Positions 17,658-28,097 are shown, counted from the stretch's first letter. The stretch is DNA of 64,000 nucleotides from Pseudomonas sp. LS44 (GCF_024730785.1 NZ_CP102830.1:806001-870000); one strand, 5' to 3'. Numbers and translations: made by a program. The notes: generated by a model not told the origin, from the letters alone.

Positions 17658-19289
17658 ATGAGCCAAACCCTACGGGTCGTGATGGCCCAGTTGAATCTGC
17701 GTGTTGGCGATGTACATGGCAATGTCCAGCGCATCATCGAGGCGGCACAAAGCGCCCGCGATCAGTGGCAAGCGGATGTCATCGTGTTTCCTGAGCTGGC
17801 GCTGTGCGGCTATCCGCCCGAGGATCTGCTGCTTCGCTCGAGCATGCAGCGGCGCATCGAACAGGGCCTGCAGCGCCTGAAAAACGAAGTCAGCGGCATT
17901 TATATGGTGGTCGGCTACCCCTGGCTGGAGGGCGAGTTGCGCTACAACGCCTGCGCAGCCATAGCCGATGGCGAGGTACTGGTTACCTATTACAAACAGA
18001 AGTTGCCCAACTACCGGGTGTTCGATGAAAAGCGCTATTTCGCCTCGGGTAGCGACGCCTGTGTGGTGGATATCAAGGGCATTCCGGTTGCGCTGACCAT
18101 CTGCGAAGACATCTGGTTCGCCGAGCCGATGCGCCAGGCTCAAGAGGCTGGCGCGCAGCTGATGCTGAGCTTGAACGCCTCGCCTTTCCATCTCGAAAAG
18201 CAGCGCGAACGCGAGGAAATGCTCGCCGAGCGCGCGGTCGAAGGCAGTATGCCGATTGTGTATGTGAACCAGGTCGGTGGTCAGGACGAGCTGGTGTTCG
18301 ATGGCGGCAGCTGCGTGATGACGGTCGACGGACAGGTCAGCCAGCGCGCACCGGCCTTTACCGAAGGGCTGTATCCGGTCGATTTCCAGTGTGCCGAGGG
18401 ACGTGTGCAGCCCCGCCCAGCGAACTGTGCGGCGCTGCCGGAATTGGAGGCTAGCGTCTATCAGGCACTGGTGGTTGGCGTGCGCGACTATGTGCAGAAG
18501 AACGGTTTCAAAGGGGTGGTGCTGGGGCTGTCGGGCGGCATCGACTCGGCGTTGACCCTGGCGGTCGCGGTCGATGCGCTTGGGGCAGAGCGGGTCGAGG
18601 CGGTGATGATGCCGTTCCGCTACACCGCCCAGATCAGCCTGGAGGACGCCGAAGCCGAGGCTCGGGCGCTGAACGTCACTTACCGCGTGCTGCCGATTGC
18701 GCCGATGGTCGAGGCCTTTCTCGAGACGCTGGCGCCGGTCTTTTCCGGGCTGGGGCGCGATACCACCGAAGAGAACCTGCAAGCTCGCTGCCGCGGCACC
18801 ACCTTGATGGCCATCTCCAATAAGAAGGGCTATCTGGTGCTGACCACCGGCAACAAGAGTGAAATGGCCGTGGGTTACGCCACGCTTTATGGCGACATGG
18901 CAGGCGGCTTCGATGTCCTCAAGGATGTACCGAAGACCTTGGTGTTCCGTCTCTGCGAGTATCGCAACAGCTTAGGCATGGTGATTCCGCAGCGGGTCAT
19001 CGACCGGCCACCGTCGGCCGAACTGGCTCCGGATCAGAAAGACGAAGACTCGCTGCCGCCGTATCCGGTGCTCGATGAGATCCTCAAGCTGTATGTCGAA
19101 TATGACCTGTCGGCCAACGCCATCATCGCCGAGGGCTTCGATGAAGATACGGTGCGGCGCGTGCTGCGGCTGGTCGATCTCAACGAGTACAAGCGTCGTC
19201 AGGCAGCGGTCGGCGTGCGCGTGACGCAGCGCGGTTTCGGTCGTGATCGGCGCTATCCGATCACTTCCGGCTGGCGTATCGGCGATTGA
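17658..19289 (+). CDS. nadE: Glutamine-dependent NAD+ synthetase
   Basis: Amidates nicotinic acid adenine dinucleotide to NAD+, using glutamine. It has 543 residues. The N-terminal nitrilase-type glutaminase domain (1-260) shows the triad Glu in VFPELALCGYPPEDL, Lys in KQKLPNYRVF and Cys in LTICEDIWF. The C-terminal synthetase domain (about 280-543) has the pyrophosphatase loop GLSGGIDSALT and TTGNKSEMAVGY. The ATG at 17658 follows GGAGG at 5 bp; more upstream in-frame starts lack this. It stands alone, followed by a strong terminator, and is functionally unrelated to its pilus neighbours. Confidence 0.94.
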   Translation: MSQTLRVVMAQLNLRVGDVHGNVQRIIEAAQSARDQWQADVIVFPELALCGYPPEDLLLRSSMQRRIEQGLQRLKNEVSGIYMVVGYPWLEGELRYNACAAIADGEVLVTYYKQKLPNYRVFDEKRYFASGSDACVVDIKGIPVALTICEDIWFAEPMRQAQEAGAQLMLSLNASPFHLEKQREREEMLAERAVEGSMPIVYVNQVGGQDELVFDGGSCVMTVDGQVSQRAPAFTEGLYPVDFQCAEGRVQPRPANCAALPELEASVYQALVVGVRDYVQKNGFKGVVLGLSGGIDSALTLAVAVDALGAERVEAVMMPFRYTAQISLEDAEAEARALNVTYRVLPIAPMVEAFLETLAPVFSGLGRDTTEENLQARCRGTTLMAISNKKGYLVLTTGNKSEMAVGYATLYGDMAGGFDVLKDVPKTLVFRLCEYRNSLGMVIPQRVIDRPPSAELAPDQKDEDSLPPYPVLDEILKLYVEYDLSANAIIAEGFDEDTVRRVLRLVDLNEYKRRQAAVGVRVTQRGFGRDRRYPITSGWRIGD

Positions 19290-19320
19290 GCGGCATGTTC
19301 AAGCAATAAGTCCGGCAATA

Positions 19321-19350
19321 AAAAAGGGAGGCCCGCAGGCCTCCCTTTTT
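19321..19350. terminator. Bidirectional terminator, nadE / bamD
   Basis: Near-perfect hairpin AAAAAGGGAGGCC/GGCCTCCCTTTTT, with an A run before and a T run after. It separates two converging genes. Confidence 0.92.
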
Positions 19351-19364
19351 CGTAACGGCAATCT

Positions 19365-20384
19365 TCAGTCAAAGATCCCGAAGGTCATGTAGCTGAACCA
19401 GGAGCGGTCGTTGTTGTTGCCTTCGGCTTCATGCTGCTCTTCCTGGGCGGCGTCCTGGTTCTCAGGCAGCAGGTCTTCCGGAATGGCTTCTTCGGCGTCT
19501 TCGTACTGTTTGATCACGTCCTGGCTGGCGCGGGTTTCGCCCGGCGGCAGTGGCGTGTCGGTTTCGATCAGGCCCAGTGTGGCCTTACTCAGCCAGGAAC
19601 GGTTATCGCTGTCATCCTTCTCACGGGCGACGAACTGGCCGTCGACCAGGCTCGGATGGTCGGGATAGTTGAGCTTGAGGGTTTCCAGGCTGGTGGTGGC
19701 CAGATCATCGAGGTGCAGGTGTTGGTACGCCTCGGTCATGATCGCCAGGCCATCGCCGACGGCTGGGGTTTCCTGGAAGTTTTCCACCACGTAGCGGCCA
19801 CGGTTGGCGGCGGCGACATAGGCCTGACGCTTCAGATAATAGTGGCCGACATGCACTTCGTAGGCGGCCAGCAGGTTGCGCAGGTAGACCATGCGCTGCT
19901 TGGCGTCCGGCGCGTAGCGGCTGTTCGGGTAGCGCGTGGTGAGCTGGGCGAATTCGTTGAACGAATCACGCGCTGCGCCTGGATCGCGCTTGGTCATGTC
20001 CAGTGGCAGGAAGCGAGCCAGCAGGCCGCGGTCCTGGTCGAACGAGGCCAGACCCTTGAGGTAATAGGCGTAATCGACGTTCGGATGTTGCGGATGCAGG
20101 CGGATAAAACGCTCGGCAGCGGACTTGGCCGCTTCTGGCTCGATGTTCTTGTAGTAGGCGTAGATCAATTCGAGCTGCGCCTGTTCGGCGTAGCGGCCGA
20201 AGGGATAGCGCGACTCCAGGGCTTTCAGCTTGTTGACAGCGCTGGTGTAGCTCTTATTGTCCAGATCGGCCTGTGCCTGCTGGTACAACTCGGCCTCGCT
20301 GAGGTTTTCGTCGACCGTATTGTTGGAAGAGCACGCGACGTTGAGGGCGAGGATGGCGATCAGCAGCAGGTGTTTCACTTGCAT
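19365..20384 (-). CDS. bamD: Outer membrane assembly lipoprotein BamD (ComL)
   Basis: Essential lipoprotein of the BAM complex that inserts beta-barrel proteins. The start at 20384 gives a lipoprotein signal peptide, [18 protein letters not shown], with a lipobox ending at Cys18. The family segment [20 protein letters not shown] begins the TPR array, followed by [20 protein letters not shown]. It has 339 residues, with a C-terminal extension rich in Asp, Glu and Gln after about residue 270. The upstream in-frame extension to 20543 lacks a signal peptide and covers the rluD promoter region. It diverges from rluD. Confidence 0.95.
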   Translation of the reverse strand: MQVKHLLLIAILALNVACSSNNTVDENLSEAELYQQAQADLDNKSYTSAVNKLKALESRYPFGRYAEQAQLELIYAYYKNIEPEAAKSAAERFIRLHPQHPNVDYAYYLKGLASFDQDRGLLARFLPLDMTKRDPGAARDSFNEFAQLTTRYPNSRYAPDAKQRMVYLRNLLAAYEVHVGHYYLKRQAYVAAANRGRYVVENFQETPAVGDGLAIMTEAYQHLHLDDLATTSLETLKLNYPDHPSLVDGQFVAREKDDSDNRSWLSKATLGLIETDTPLPPGETRASQDVIKQYEDAEEAIPEDLLPENQDAAQEEQHEAEGNNNDRSWFSYMTFGIFD

Positions 20385-20533
20385 AGCGGCTTGCGTCCCT
20401 GTGACGGTTGGCTGTCTTGGCCAGGGCCGTCCTGTTATGATGGGGCCCCGGTAATGCCGGGACAAAAAGACGCCGTATTTAACCACAAGCGCGCAGCTGA
20501 AACCAAAGGCTACGCCCCCCGCCGTTGCCGAGC

Positions 20534-21508
20534 ATGTCCTCAATTAATAAGTCACTGATTCAACTTCGTGCCGAAGTGCCCTCCGACCTGGGCGGACAAC
20601 GCCTCGACCAGATCGCCGCGCAGCTCTTCGGCGAATATTCCCGCTCCCGCCTGTCCACCTGGATCAAGGACGGTCGCTTGCTGGTGGACGGCGCCGTGGC
20701 GCGTCCGCGTGACACCGTCTATGGCGGCAGCGTGCTGACCCTCGAGGCCGAGCAGGAAGCGCAGGGCGAATGGCTGGCGCAGGATATCGACCTTGACATC
20801 GTTTACGAGGACGAGCACATCCTGGTGCTCAACAAGCCTGCGGGTCTGGTGGTGCATCCTGCCGCCGGCCACCAGGACGGCACCTTGCTGAATGCCCTGT
20901 TGCACCATGTGCCGGATCTGGTCAACGTGCCGCGGGCCGGCATCGTGCACCGCCTGGACAAGGACACCACCGGCCTAATGGTGGTGGCCAAGAACCTGCA
21001 AGCGCAGACCAAGCTGGTCGATCAGCTGCAAAAGCGCACGGTCAGCCGCATCTATGAAGCTATCGTGATTGGCGTGATCACCGCGGGCGGCAAGATCAAT
21101 GCACCGATCGGCCGGCATGGCACCCAGCGTCAGCGTATGGCGGTGACCGACGGCGGCAAGCCGGCGATCAGTCATTATCGGGTGCTGGAGCGCTTCCGTT
21201 TGCACACCCATACGCGGGTCAAGCTGGAAACCGGGCGCACCCACCAGATTCGCGTGCATATGACCCATGTGGGTTTTCCGCTGGTAGGCGATCCGCTCTA
21301 CGCCGGGCGTTTCCGTATTCCTCCGGCGGCCAGCCCGACGCTCGTGCAAGAGCTCAAGAGCTTTCCGCGCCAGGCCCTGCATGCGCGCTTCCTCGAGCTC
21401 GATCATCCGGCTACCGGTGAGCGGATGAAGTGGGAGTCGCCGCTGCCCGATGATTTCGTCTGGCTACTGACCCTGCTGCGTCAGGATCGCGACGCGTTTG
21501 TCGGCTGA
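20534..21508 (+). CDS. rluD: 23S rRNA pseudouridine synthase RluD
   Basis: Makes pseudouridines at positions 1911, 1915 and 1917 of 23S rRNA. It has 324 residues. An N-terminal S4 RNA-binding domain ([20 protein letters not shown]) precedes the catalytic domain with [18 protein letters not shown], which holds the catalytic Asp, and [17 protein letters not shown] at 20534 is taken as the start; a TTG nine bases upstream is less likely. The end overlaps the start of pgeF. bamD-rluD divergence and rluD-pgeF-clpB order are as in other pseudomonads. Confidence 0.95.
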   Translation: MSSINKSLIQLRAEVPSDLGGQRLDQIAAQLFGEYSRSRLSTWIKDGRLLVDGAVARPRDTVYGGSVLTLEAEQEAQGEWLAQDIDLDIVYEDEHILVLNKPAGLVVHPAAGHQDGTLLNALLHHVPDLVNVPRAGIVHRLDKDTTGLMVVAKNLQAQTKLVDQLQKRTVSRIYEAIVIGVITAGGKINAPIGRHGTQRQRMAVTDGGKPAISHYRVLERFRLHTHTRVKLETGRTHQIRVHMTHVGFPLVGDPLYAGRFRIPPAASPTLVQELKSFPRQALHARFLELDHPATGERMKWESPLPDDFVWLLTLLRQDRDAFVG

Positions 21509-22241
21509 CCCGGGCGTGCCGAACGACTGGTTGGTCCCTGACTGGCCGGCGCCGGCCCGGGTCAAAGCGTGTACCACCACCCGCACCGGCGGCGTCAGCC
21601 TGGCGCCGTTCGATACCTTCAATCTCGGTACGCATGTCGATGATGTGCCTGCCGCTGTCGATGAAAACCGCCGCCGGCTGATTGCTCGTCTGGGCTGTCA
21701 ACCAGCTTGGCTGAATCAAGTGCATGGCGTGCAGGTAGTGCGGGCCGATCCCGAACGCGTGGTAGAGGCCGATGCCAGCTGGACGGCGACCCCCGGCATC
21801 GCCTGCACGGTGATGACCGCCGATTGCCTGCCGGCGCTGTTCTGCGACCGCGCGGGCAGCAGGGTCGCGGCGGCGCATGCCGGCTGGCGGGGGCTGGTCG
21901 GCGGTGTGCTGGAAGCCACCGTTGCAGCGCTGGAGCTGCCGAGCGATGAAATCCTGGTGTGGCTCGGTCCGGCCATTGGCCCCGCGGCCTTTGAAGTTGG
22001 TGGCGAAGTGCGCGAAGCATTCGTTGACGCCAATGCCGACACCGCGCGCGCGTTCCGCTCTGCAGCGAGCGCCGGCAAGTTTCTGGCTGACATCTACCAG
22101 CTGGCGCGTATCCATCTGGCGGCATGCGGCGTCGAGGCCGTGTATGGCGGCGACTTCTGCACCGTCAGCGATCCCCGCTTTTACTCCTATCGGCGCGCCG
22201 CCCGCACCGGTCGCTTCGCCAGTCTGATCTGGCTGGACTGA
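21498..22241 (+). CDS. pgeF: Multicopper-type polyphenol oxidase / purine nucleoside phosphorylase (YfiH/PgeF)
   Basis: Member of the DUF152/YfiH family, reported as a purine nucleoside phosphorylase and as a peptidoglycan editing factor that prevents mis-incorporation of serine. About 247 residues if the TTG at 21498 is used; an in-frame GTG at 21516 would shorten it by six residues. Metal-binding motifs are present: the His in VNQVHG (written LNQVHGVQV), TADCLPALF with the Cys, and AAHAGWRGLVGGV with the His. It overlaps rluD by about 11 bp. Confidence 0.9.
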   Translation: MSADPGVPNDWLVPDWPAPARVKACTTTRTGGVSLAPFDTFNLGTHVDDVPAAVDENRRRLIARLGCQPAWLNQVHGVQVVRADPERVVEADASWTATPGIACTVMTADCLPALFCDRAGSRVAAAHAGWRGLVGGVLEATVAALELPSDEILVWLGPAIGPAAFEVGGEVREAFVDANADTARAFRSAASAGKFLADIYQLARIHLAACGVEAVYGGDFCTVSDPRFYSYRRAARTGRFASLIWLD

Positions 22242-22283
22242 CACGCGCAGCCCCACTGTTTGCGCTCCGTCAACGACTGGCGG

Positions 22284-22312
22284 CTTGAACTCCCGCAGTA
22301 GCATCCCTATCT
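22284..22312 (+). promoter_or_regulatory. Sigma-32 heat-shock promoter of clpB
   Basis: CTTGAA (22284-22289) followed after 15 bp by CCCTATCT (22305-22312). This matches the RpoH consensus (CTTGAA, then CCCCATNT) with one mismatch in the first four bases of the -10. It lies 76 bp before the clpB start. Confidence 0.72.
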
Positions 22313-22387
22313 AGACTGGTAACTCAGCAGGTTTCAGCACAGGCGGATTTAACTCGCCGGCCTGCTTTTCAACTGGAAGGGTGACTT

Positions 22388-24952
22388 ATGCGAATAGACC
22401 GTTTGACCAGCAAGCTGCAACTGGCGCTCTCCGATGCTCAATCCTTGGCCGTTGGCCTCGATCATCCGGCCATTGAACCGGCACATTTGTTCCAGGCTCT
22501 GCTCGATCAGCAGGGCGGCTCGATCAGGCCCTTGCTCATGCAGGTTGGCTTCGATGTCTCGGCGTTGCGCCAGGCACTGAACAAAGAGCTCGATCATCTG
22601 CCGAAAATCCAAAATCCCACCGGCGACGTGAACCTGTCGCAGGACTTGGCGCGCCTGCTCAATCAGGCCGATCGCCTGTCCCAGCAGAAGGGCGACCAAT
22701 TCATCTCCAGCGAACTGGTACTGCTGGCCGCACTGGATGAGAACACCAAGCTGGGCAAGCTGCTGCTCGCTCAGGGTGTGAGCAAAAAAGCTCTGGAAAA
22801 CGCCGTTACCAACCTGCGCGGTGGCGACGCGGTGAACGACCCGAACGCCGAGGAATCGCGCCAGGCGCTGGATAAATACACCGTCGACATGACCAAGCGC
22901 GCCGAGGACGGCAAGCTCGACCCGGTGATCGGTCGTGACGATGAAATCCGCCGCACCATTCAGGTACTGCAGCGGCGCACCAAGAACAATCCGGTACTGA
23001 TCGGCGAGCCTGGCGTCGGCAAGACCGCCATCGTTGAGGGCCTGGCTCAGCGCATCATCAACGGCGAGGTGCCCGACGGCCTCAAGGACAAGCGCGTGCT
23101 GTCCCTGGATATGGGCGCGCTGATCGCCGGTGCTAAGTTCCGCGGCGAGTTCGAGGAGCGCCTGAAAGCTGTGCTCAATGAATTGGGCAAGCAGGAAGGT
23201 CGGGTCATTTTGTTCATCGACGAACTGCACACCATGGTCGGCGCGGGCAAGGCCGAGGGTTCGATGGACGCCGGCAACATGCTCAAGCCCGCCTTGGCAC
23301 GTGGCGAGCTGCACTGCGTCGGTGCCACCACGCTGGACGAATACCGCCAGTACATCGAGAAGGACGCGGCGCTGGAGCGGCGCTTCCAGAAGGTCCTGGT
23401 CGATGAGCCGAGCGAGGAAGACACCATCGCCATCCTGCGCGGCCTCAAGGAGCGCTACGAAGTGCACCACGGCGTGACCATCACCGATGGCGCGATCATC
23501 GCTGCGGCGAAGCTCTCGCATCGCTATATCACCGATCGGCAGTTGCCGGACAAGGCCATCGACCTGATCGACGAGGCCGGCAGTCGCATTCGCATGGAAA
23601 TCGACTCCAAGCCCGAAGCGCTGGATCGTCTGGATCGCCGTTTGATCCAGCTGAAGATCGAGCGCGAGGCGCTGAAGAAGGAAGATGACGAAGCGACCAA
23701 AAAGCGCCTCGCCAAGCTGGAAGAGGACATCGGCAAGCTCGAGCGCGAGTACGCCGATCTCGAGGAAATCTGGAAGTCGGAGAAGGCCGAAGTGCAGGGC
23801 TCCGCGCAAGTCCAGCAGAAGATCGAGCAGGCCAAAGGCGACCTCGAGGCGGCGCGCCGCAAGTCCGACCTGCAGCGCATGGCTGAACTGCAGTACGGGG
23901 TAATCCCCGATCTGGAGCGCAGCCTGCAAATGGTCGACCAGCACGGAAAACCGGAAAATCAGTTGCTGCGCAGCAAGGTCACCGAAGAAGAGATCGCCGA
24001 AGTGGTGTCCAAGTGGACCGGCATTCCGGTGTCGAAGATGCTCGAAGGCGAGCGCGAGAAACTCCTGAAGATGGAAGGCCTGCTGCACAAGCGGGTCATC
24101 GGCCAGAACGAAGCCGTGGTCGCGGTGGCCAATGCCGTGCGGCGCTCGCGGGCCGGCTTGTCCGATCCTAACCGGCCCAGTGGCTCGTTCCTGTTTCTCG
24201 GTCCGACCGGCGTCGGCAAGACCGAGTTGTGCAAAGCGCTCGCCGAGTTCCTCTTCGATACCGAGGAAGCGCTGGTGCGCATCGACATGTCCGAGTTCAT
24301 GGAGAAGCACTCCGTGGCCCGTCTGATCGGTGCGCCGCCTGGCTATGTCGGTTACGAGGAGGGCGGTTATTTGACCGAGGCGGTGCGCCGGAAACCCTAC
24401 TCGGTGGTGCTGATGGATGAGGTGGAAAAAGCCCATCCAGATGTGTTCAACATCCTCCTGCAGGTGCTGGAAGATGGCCGCTTGACCGATAGCCATGGGC
24501 GCACCGTGGATTTCCGCAACACCGTGGTGGTGATGACGTCCAACCTCGGCTCGGCGCAAATCCAGGAGCTGGTAGGCGATCGTGAGGCTCAGCGTGCGGC
24601 GGTGATGGATGCGGTGAGCAGCCATTTCCGTCCGGAGTTCGTTAACCGCATCGACGAGGTGGTGGTGTTCGAGCCGCTGGCCCGCGAGCAGATCGCCGGC
24701 ATTGCCAAGATCCAGTTGCAGCGTCTGCGCAAGCGTCTGGCCGAGCGCGAGCTGAATCTGGAGCTCAGCGATGAGGCGCTGGATAAGCTGGTCGCCATTG
24801 GCTACGACCCGGTTTATGGAGCTCGGCCGCTGAAGCGGGCGATCCAGCGCTGGGTAGAAAACCCGCTGGCGCAGCAGATCCTCGCGGGCGAATTCGCCCC
24901 GGGTGCCAGTGTCACCGGCAAAGTGGAGGGTGACGAAATCATCTTCAGCTGA
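22388..24952 (+). CDS. clpB: ATP-dependent disaggregase ClpB
   Basis: Hexameric AAA+ chaperone that dissolves protein aggregates with DnaK. It has 854 residues, full length. The N domain (1-145) carries the Clp repeats. NBD1 has Walker [14 protein letters not shown] and Walker [14 protein letters not shown]. The M domain coiled coil spans about residues 400-525 (rich in Lys, Glu and Arg). NBD2 has [17 protein letters not shown] and [16 protein letters not shown]. The start is preceded by GGAAGGGTG. A sigma-32 promoter lies upstream and a terminator directly downstream, so it is a monocistronic heat-shock unit. Confidence 0.97.
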   Translation: MRIDRLTSKLQLALSDAQSLAVGLDHPAIEPAHLFQALLDQQGGSIRPLLMQVGFDVSALRQALNKELDHLPKIQNPTGDVNLSQDLARLLNQADRLSQQKGDQFISSELVLLAALDENTKLGKLLLAQGVSKKALENAVTNLRGGDAVNDPNAEESRQALDKYTVDMTKRAEDGKLDPVIGRDDEIRRTIQVLQRRTKNNPVLIGEPGVGKTAIVEGLAQRIINGEVPDGLKDKRVLSLDMGALIAGAKFRGEFEERLKAVLNELGKQEGRVILFIDELHTMVGAGKAEGSMDAGNMLKPALARGELHCVGATTLDEYRQYIEKDAALERRFQKVLVDEPSEEDTIAILRGLKERYEVHHGVTITDGAIIAAAKLSHRYITDRQLPDKAIDLIDEAGSRIRMEIDSKPEALDRLDRRLIQLKIEREALKKEDDEATKKRLAKLEEDIGKLEREYADLEEIWKSEKAEVQGSAQVQQKIEQAKGDLEAARRKSDLQRMAELQYGVIPDLERSLQMVDQHGKPENQLLRSKVTEEEIAEVVSKWTGIPVSKMLEGEREKLLKMEGLLHKRVIGQNEAVVAVANAVRRSRAGLSDPNRPSGSFLFLGPTGVGKTELCKALAEFLFDTEEALVRIDMSEFMEKHSVARLIGAPPGYVGYEEGGYLTEAVRRKPYSVVLMDEVEKAHPDVFNILLQVLEDGRLTDSHGRTVDFRNTVVVMTSNLGSAQIQELVGDREAQRAAVMDAVSSHFRPEFVNRIDEVVVFEPLAREQIAGIAKIQLQRLRKRLAERELNLELSDEALDKLVAIGYDPVYGARPLKRAIQRWVENPLAQQILAGEFAPGASVTGKVEGDEIIFS

Positions 24953-24966
24953 TCCTGCCCGCCAAT

Positions 24967-24993
24967 AAAAAGCCCCGCATTGCGGGGCTTTTT
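24967..24993. terminator. Bidirectional terminator, clpB / PilZ gene
   Basis: Perfect hairpin AAAAAGCCCCGCA/TGCGGGGCTTTTT between converging genes. Confidence 0.93.
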
Positions 24994-25002
24994 ATTATGC
25001 AT

Positions 25003-25335
25003 TTACAGATGCTTGAGCAAAATATTGAGCGCTTCAGTCTGTTCGTCGCTGAGGTCGATGATATGAAAGCCGGCCCAGCAGTGTTGGCCGTCGGCGCCCG
25101 GGCGGCTCCATAGACAATCGGCGCCGAGCTGCACTTCTTTCGCGCCCGCGGGGCCATTGCTCGCCATGAGGCGACACTCAATAACGCTGTCGACCTCCAT
25201 CGCGTGATCGCTGAATAGCATGAAGCCCTCGGTGGACAAGTCCACCACGCGGCCCAGGCGTTTTCCGCTATGCAGGTCGAAGACTTCCAGCTGCAGCTCG
25301 GTACTCTGGCGGCTGTGCTGACGACGATCATTCAT
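25003..25335 (-). CDS. PilZ-domain protein (putative c-di-GMP receptor)
   Basis: A protein of 110 residues made of a single PilZ domain. Both ligand motifs are present: RxxxR (RRQHSR, residues 4-9) and DxSxxG (DLSTEG, about residues 32-37). These are the residues that bind cyclic di-GMP in active PilZ domains, so binding is likely. It lies 9 bp after the DUF1631 gene on the same strand and is probably co-transcribed with it. It is not the degenerate pilus-assembly PilZ, which lacks these motifs. Confidence 0.88.
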   Translation of the reverse strand: MNDRRQHSRQSTELQLEVFDLHSGKRLGRVVDLSTEGFMLFSDHAMEVDSVIECRLMASNGPAGAKEVQLGADCLWSRPGADGQHCWAGFHIIDLSDEQTEALNILLKHL

Positions 25336-25344
25336 TGGGGTTCC

Positions 25345-27744
25345 TTAGTTGGGCTCGGTTGTGCGGCCGGTGAAACGCTGTAGCACGCGGTAGATGGCGG
25401 TGAGGGCGCGGTCCATTAACGGAGCCGTGGACTGGGCTGGAACGATTCGCGCCAATCCCTGCTCCATTTCACTGGCGAGCAGAGTCAGCGGCTTGATCGC
25501 CACTCGCTGCCCGCTGTGGTCGACGAACATGTAGTTGTGGGTGGTAGGGCTGAACCAGGACAGCTTGAGGAGGCGTGGCTGTCCGCCATTGGCAAATTCG
25601 AACCAGGTGCCGAACTCGATACGCGACAGTTCTTTGGCCAGTACTTGAGCGTGCGCTGAGAGGCCCGAGCGTGGCGCGCTATTGAGCAGCGCAGCATCCT
25701 CGCCGAGCATCGCGCCCAGTGGGCTTTCCGGCAGTTTGGTCGCGAGCTTGGCGGCCAGCTCAGGGTGCTTGGCCTGAACGGCATGCTGACACGCGACGAT
25801 ATCCTGCAGCAGGCGGCGGATGCCGTCGCCATGGTAGCCGCCGAGAAGCTCAAGTCCCTTGCGCAGGGTGTCGAGCAGCGGTACCCGCAGGTCCTGCAGG
25901 CGCTGATGGTCCTGCTCACTCAGCGGCGTACCGCTCCAGGCCAACTGCTCGGCAGCCTCGCAGGCGCGTTGCCATTCTTCACTGTGCTGGCTGTGACGCA
26001 GATGGATAAATACCAGCACGTCGGCCCAGGTCAGTTCGAGGAAGTTGCGCATGATGGCTGGTAACTCACGGCCTTGCAGCGTCTTGACGATTACATCGAC
26101 GGCTTGCTGGCGCGCATCGAGCAATTTGTCGCGGCCCTTGGCTGCCTCTACGGCGCGCCGCTCGCGCAGCTCGACCTTGTGCCGCAGCGTCGCGATGTAT
26201 TCGTTGAATTCCTCGAGCAGGCTATCGAACAGAGACAGATCGCCGCTGTAGCCCTGAATCACCCGTTCGACCACCCAGTGCATCTTCGCCAACAAGCCGC
26301 GCTCATCGCCTTCGCTGCCATACAGCACGCCGGCTTGAGCCATGGCATTGAGGAGTCGGCGAGCGGGGTGGTGATGCTGGGTGAACAGCGCTTTATCCTG
26401 CAGCGCGACTTTCAAATAGGGCGTATGCAGGTGCGATAGCGCGGTCTTGCAGATATCCGGCAGGTTTTCGTCGTCAAGAATGAAGTCGAAAAGCATACCG
26501 ACCAAGTCGATGACGTCGGCTTCCTGGTCGGACAGCTTCTGTTGGCCGGGCAGATGGCTATGGGTTTCCAGTTGTGCCTGCAGATCGGCCTTGAGTTCTT
26601 CGACCGGTTGCGGCTGATGCAGGCGCTGCGACAAGTCGTGGGCCGACTTTTCCTGCAGGCGGTTGAGTGCTTCAAGCAGTTCGCCGGCGCTGTAGGTGCG
26701 CGTGGCTCCACGTGGGGCGAAGCTGGAAATACTCCGCGTGCCACCCAGTAACGGAGTTTCCCCTTCGCGCTGGCGATACTCACTGAGCAGCGCGGCTAGG
26801 CCGCTGAACAAAGCGCCAGGATCGGTAGATGGCGGATCGTTGAGGTTAACTGTGATCGGGGTGGGAGGCGCCGATGGAGAGGGCCCCGCGGGCGGCGCGG
26901 CTGCTTCGGGGTCCGGCTGCGAATTGCCGCCCAAGACTCTGGCGCCACTGCTGGGCTCAACCGCAGCGGCTGCTGGTGCTGCGCTCGGTTGGGTGGGTGT
27001 CGGTGTCGATGCGGGGCGCGCAGTGTTGGGCGAGCGCAGTGCGCTGTATTTCAGATTGGGCAGCACGCCGGCTTCGATCAGGCGCTTGTTCATCGCTTCG
27101 TAGAGGCTGTCCAGGCTTTGCATGACATGCCGGTCGAACAGCATATAAAGGATGGTCTTGATCCGCAGCGGGAACGGGCAGGGTGCTAATGCATCGCGGA
27201 AGGCCTGAGCAATGGCTTGAGGGCCGAACGGGTTGCTGTCTTCGCCGAGCTTCTGGCCGTTATTGAGGACTGCCAGGCGTTGTTCGAGCGCAAATAGGTG
27301 TTGGGCGCAGCGCGCCTTGACCCGGCTGACCATGTTGGTGACTTGCAGGCTCTCCTCGTAATCCTCGTTTTGTACGAGGGTGAACTGGGTAGCATCCAGC
27401 TCTTCCGGCTCTTCGCGCTCCTTGAGCTTTCCGTCAATGAAGTCGGCAAAGTTCTGGGCGATTTTTTGATGGTAGCTGCGTTCGATTTGCGGTCGCTGGC
27501 GGCGAATTTCACGCATGTTATCGAAGAACAGCGTCTGAACCTGATTGTTTTCGGCTTTTTCCGCGCACTCGAATAGCGTGTCGTCGACTTGGCCAAACAC
27601 TCCCGTCAGGTGCTCAGCCAGCCGATTCATTGCCAGCTTCCTGCAACTTTGGACCAACTCGCCAAAGCGCGGCTGAATGGCCCTGTTAGCCAGCGTCGGC
27701 GCTGCTTTGGGGCGATTCGGAGGGTTGCCCTGATTGTTATTCAT
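25345..27744 (-). CDS. DUF1631 family protein (paralogue 1, with PilZ gene)
   Basis: A large cytoplasmic-looking protein of 799 residues with no signal peptide or membrane helix. The N-terminal block VDDTLFECAEKAENNQVQTL and the following FFDNMREIRRQRPQIERSYH are conserved with the second DUF1631 gene at 40122-42419. Other shared parts are SNPFGPQAIAQAFRDAL, a central ADVIDLVGMLFDFILDD, and HHPARRLLNAMA. A Pro/Ala-rich linker lies at about residues 235-310. The C-terminal 60 residues (FGTWFEFANGG, NYMFVDHSGQ) resemble a small beta domain. The ATG at 27744 follows AGGA. Some database entries call this family thymidine phosphorylase, without basis. Function unknown; the adjacent PilZ gene suggests a c-di-GMP link. 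Confidence 0.88.
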   Translation of the reverse strand: MNNNQGNPPNRPKAAPTLANRAIQPRFGELVQSCRKLAMNRLAEHLTGVFGQVDDTLFECAEKAENNQVQTLFFDNMREIRRQRPQIERSYHQKIAQNFADFIDGKLKEREEPEELDATQFTLVQNEDYEESLQVTNMVSRVKARCAQHLFALEQRLAVLNNGQKLGEDSNPFGPQAIAQAFRDALAPCPFPLRIKTILYMLFDRHVMQSLDSLYEAMNKRLIEAGVLPNLKYSALRSPNTARPASTPTPTQPSAAPAAAAVEPSSGARVLGGNSQPDPEAAAPPAGPSPSAPPTPITVNLNDPPSTDPGALFSGLAALLSEYRQREGETPLLGGTRSISSFAPRGATRTYSAGELLEALNRLQEKSAHDLSQRLHQPQPVEELKADLQAQLETHSHLPGQQKLSDQEADVIDLVGMLFDFILDDENLPDICKTALSHLHTPYLKVALQDKALFTQHHHPARRLLNAMAQAGVLYGSEGDERGLLAKMHWVVERVIQGYSGDLSLFDSLLEEFNEYIATLRHKVELRERRAVEAAKGRDKLLDARQQAVDVIVKTLQGRELPAIMRNFLELTWADVLVFIHLRHSQHSEEWQRACEAAEQLAWSGTPLSEQDHQRLQDLRVPLLDTLRKGLELLGGYHGDGIRRLLQDIVACQHAVQAKHPELAAKLATKLPESPLGAMLGEDAALLNSAPRSGLSAHAQVLAKELSRIEFGTWFEFANGGQPRLLKLSWFSPTTHNYMFVDHSGQRVAIKPLTLLASEMEQGLARIVPAQSTAPLMDRALTAIYRVLQRFTGRTTEPN

Positions 27745-27857
27745 CAACTGTCCTGAGCGAAAGCCTGGCGGCCGGCACATCCAATGTGGTTGGGCCTTAC
27801 AAAATATAGTAGTCGATCGGATCGCGGCAAATCATTGCTTTGAAAGCGATTTAAGGG

Positions 27858-27885
27858 TTGACAGGCGTGCCGCGAAACGTAAAAT
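27858..27885 (+). promoter_or_regulatory. Promoter of the tRNA cluster
   Basis: TTGACA (27858-27863), 16-bp spacer, TAAAAT (27880-27885), followed by a GC-rich discriminator (GGCGCGCC). The latter is a mark of stringently controlled stable RNA promoters. It lies about 50 bp before tRNA-Asn. Confidence 0.75.
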
Positions 27886-27935
27886 GGCGCGCCTCTGAGA
27901 CGCGAATCGCGTAGCAGAGCTGGAGTGCAAATAGT

Positions 27936-28011
27936 TCCGCGATAGCTCAGTCGGTAGAGCAAATGACTGTTAATCATTGGGTCCCTGGTTCGAGTCCAGG
28001 TCGCGGAGCCA
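27936..28011 (+). tRNA. tRNA-Asn (anticodon GTT)
   Basis: 76 nt with encoded CCA. The acceptor stem TCCGCGA pairs with TCGCGGA; anticodon loop GACTGTTAATC; T-arm GGTTCGAGTCC. First of three tandem tRNA genes. Confidence 0.97.
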
Positions 28012-28020
28012 GTTCCAGAC

Positions 28021-28097
28021 CGGGGTATAGCGCAGTCCGGTAGCGCGCCTGCTTTGGGAGCAGGATGTCGGGAGTTCGAATCCCCCTACCCCGACCA
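28021..28097 (+). tRNA. tRNA-Pro (anticodon TGG)
   Basis: 77 nt with encoded CCA. The acceptor stem CGGGGTA pairs with TACCCCG; the anticodon loop contains TTTGGGA with anticodon TGG; T-arm AGTTCGAAT. Confidence 0.97.

Noticed and set aside
22349..24625. Open frame of 758 codons on the minus strand antisense to clpB
   Set aside because: Mirror image of a strongly conserved gene in a GC-rich genome; no independent signals.
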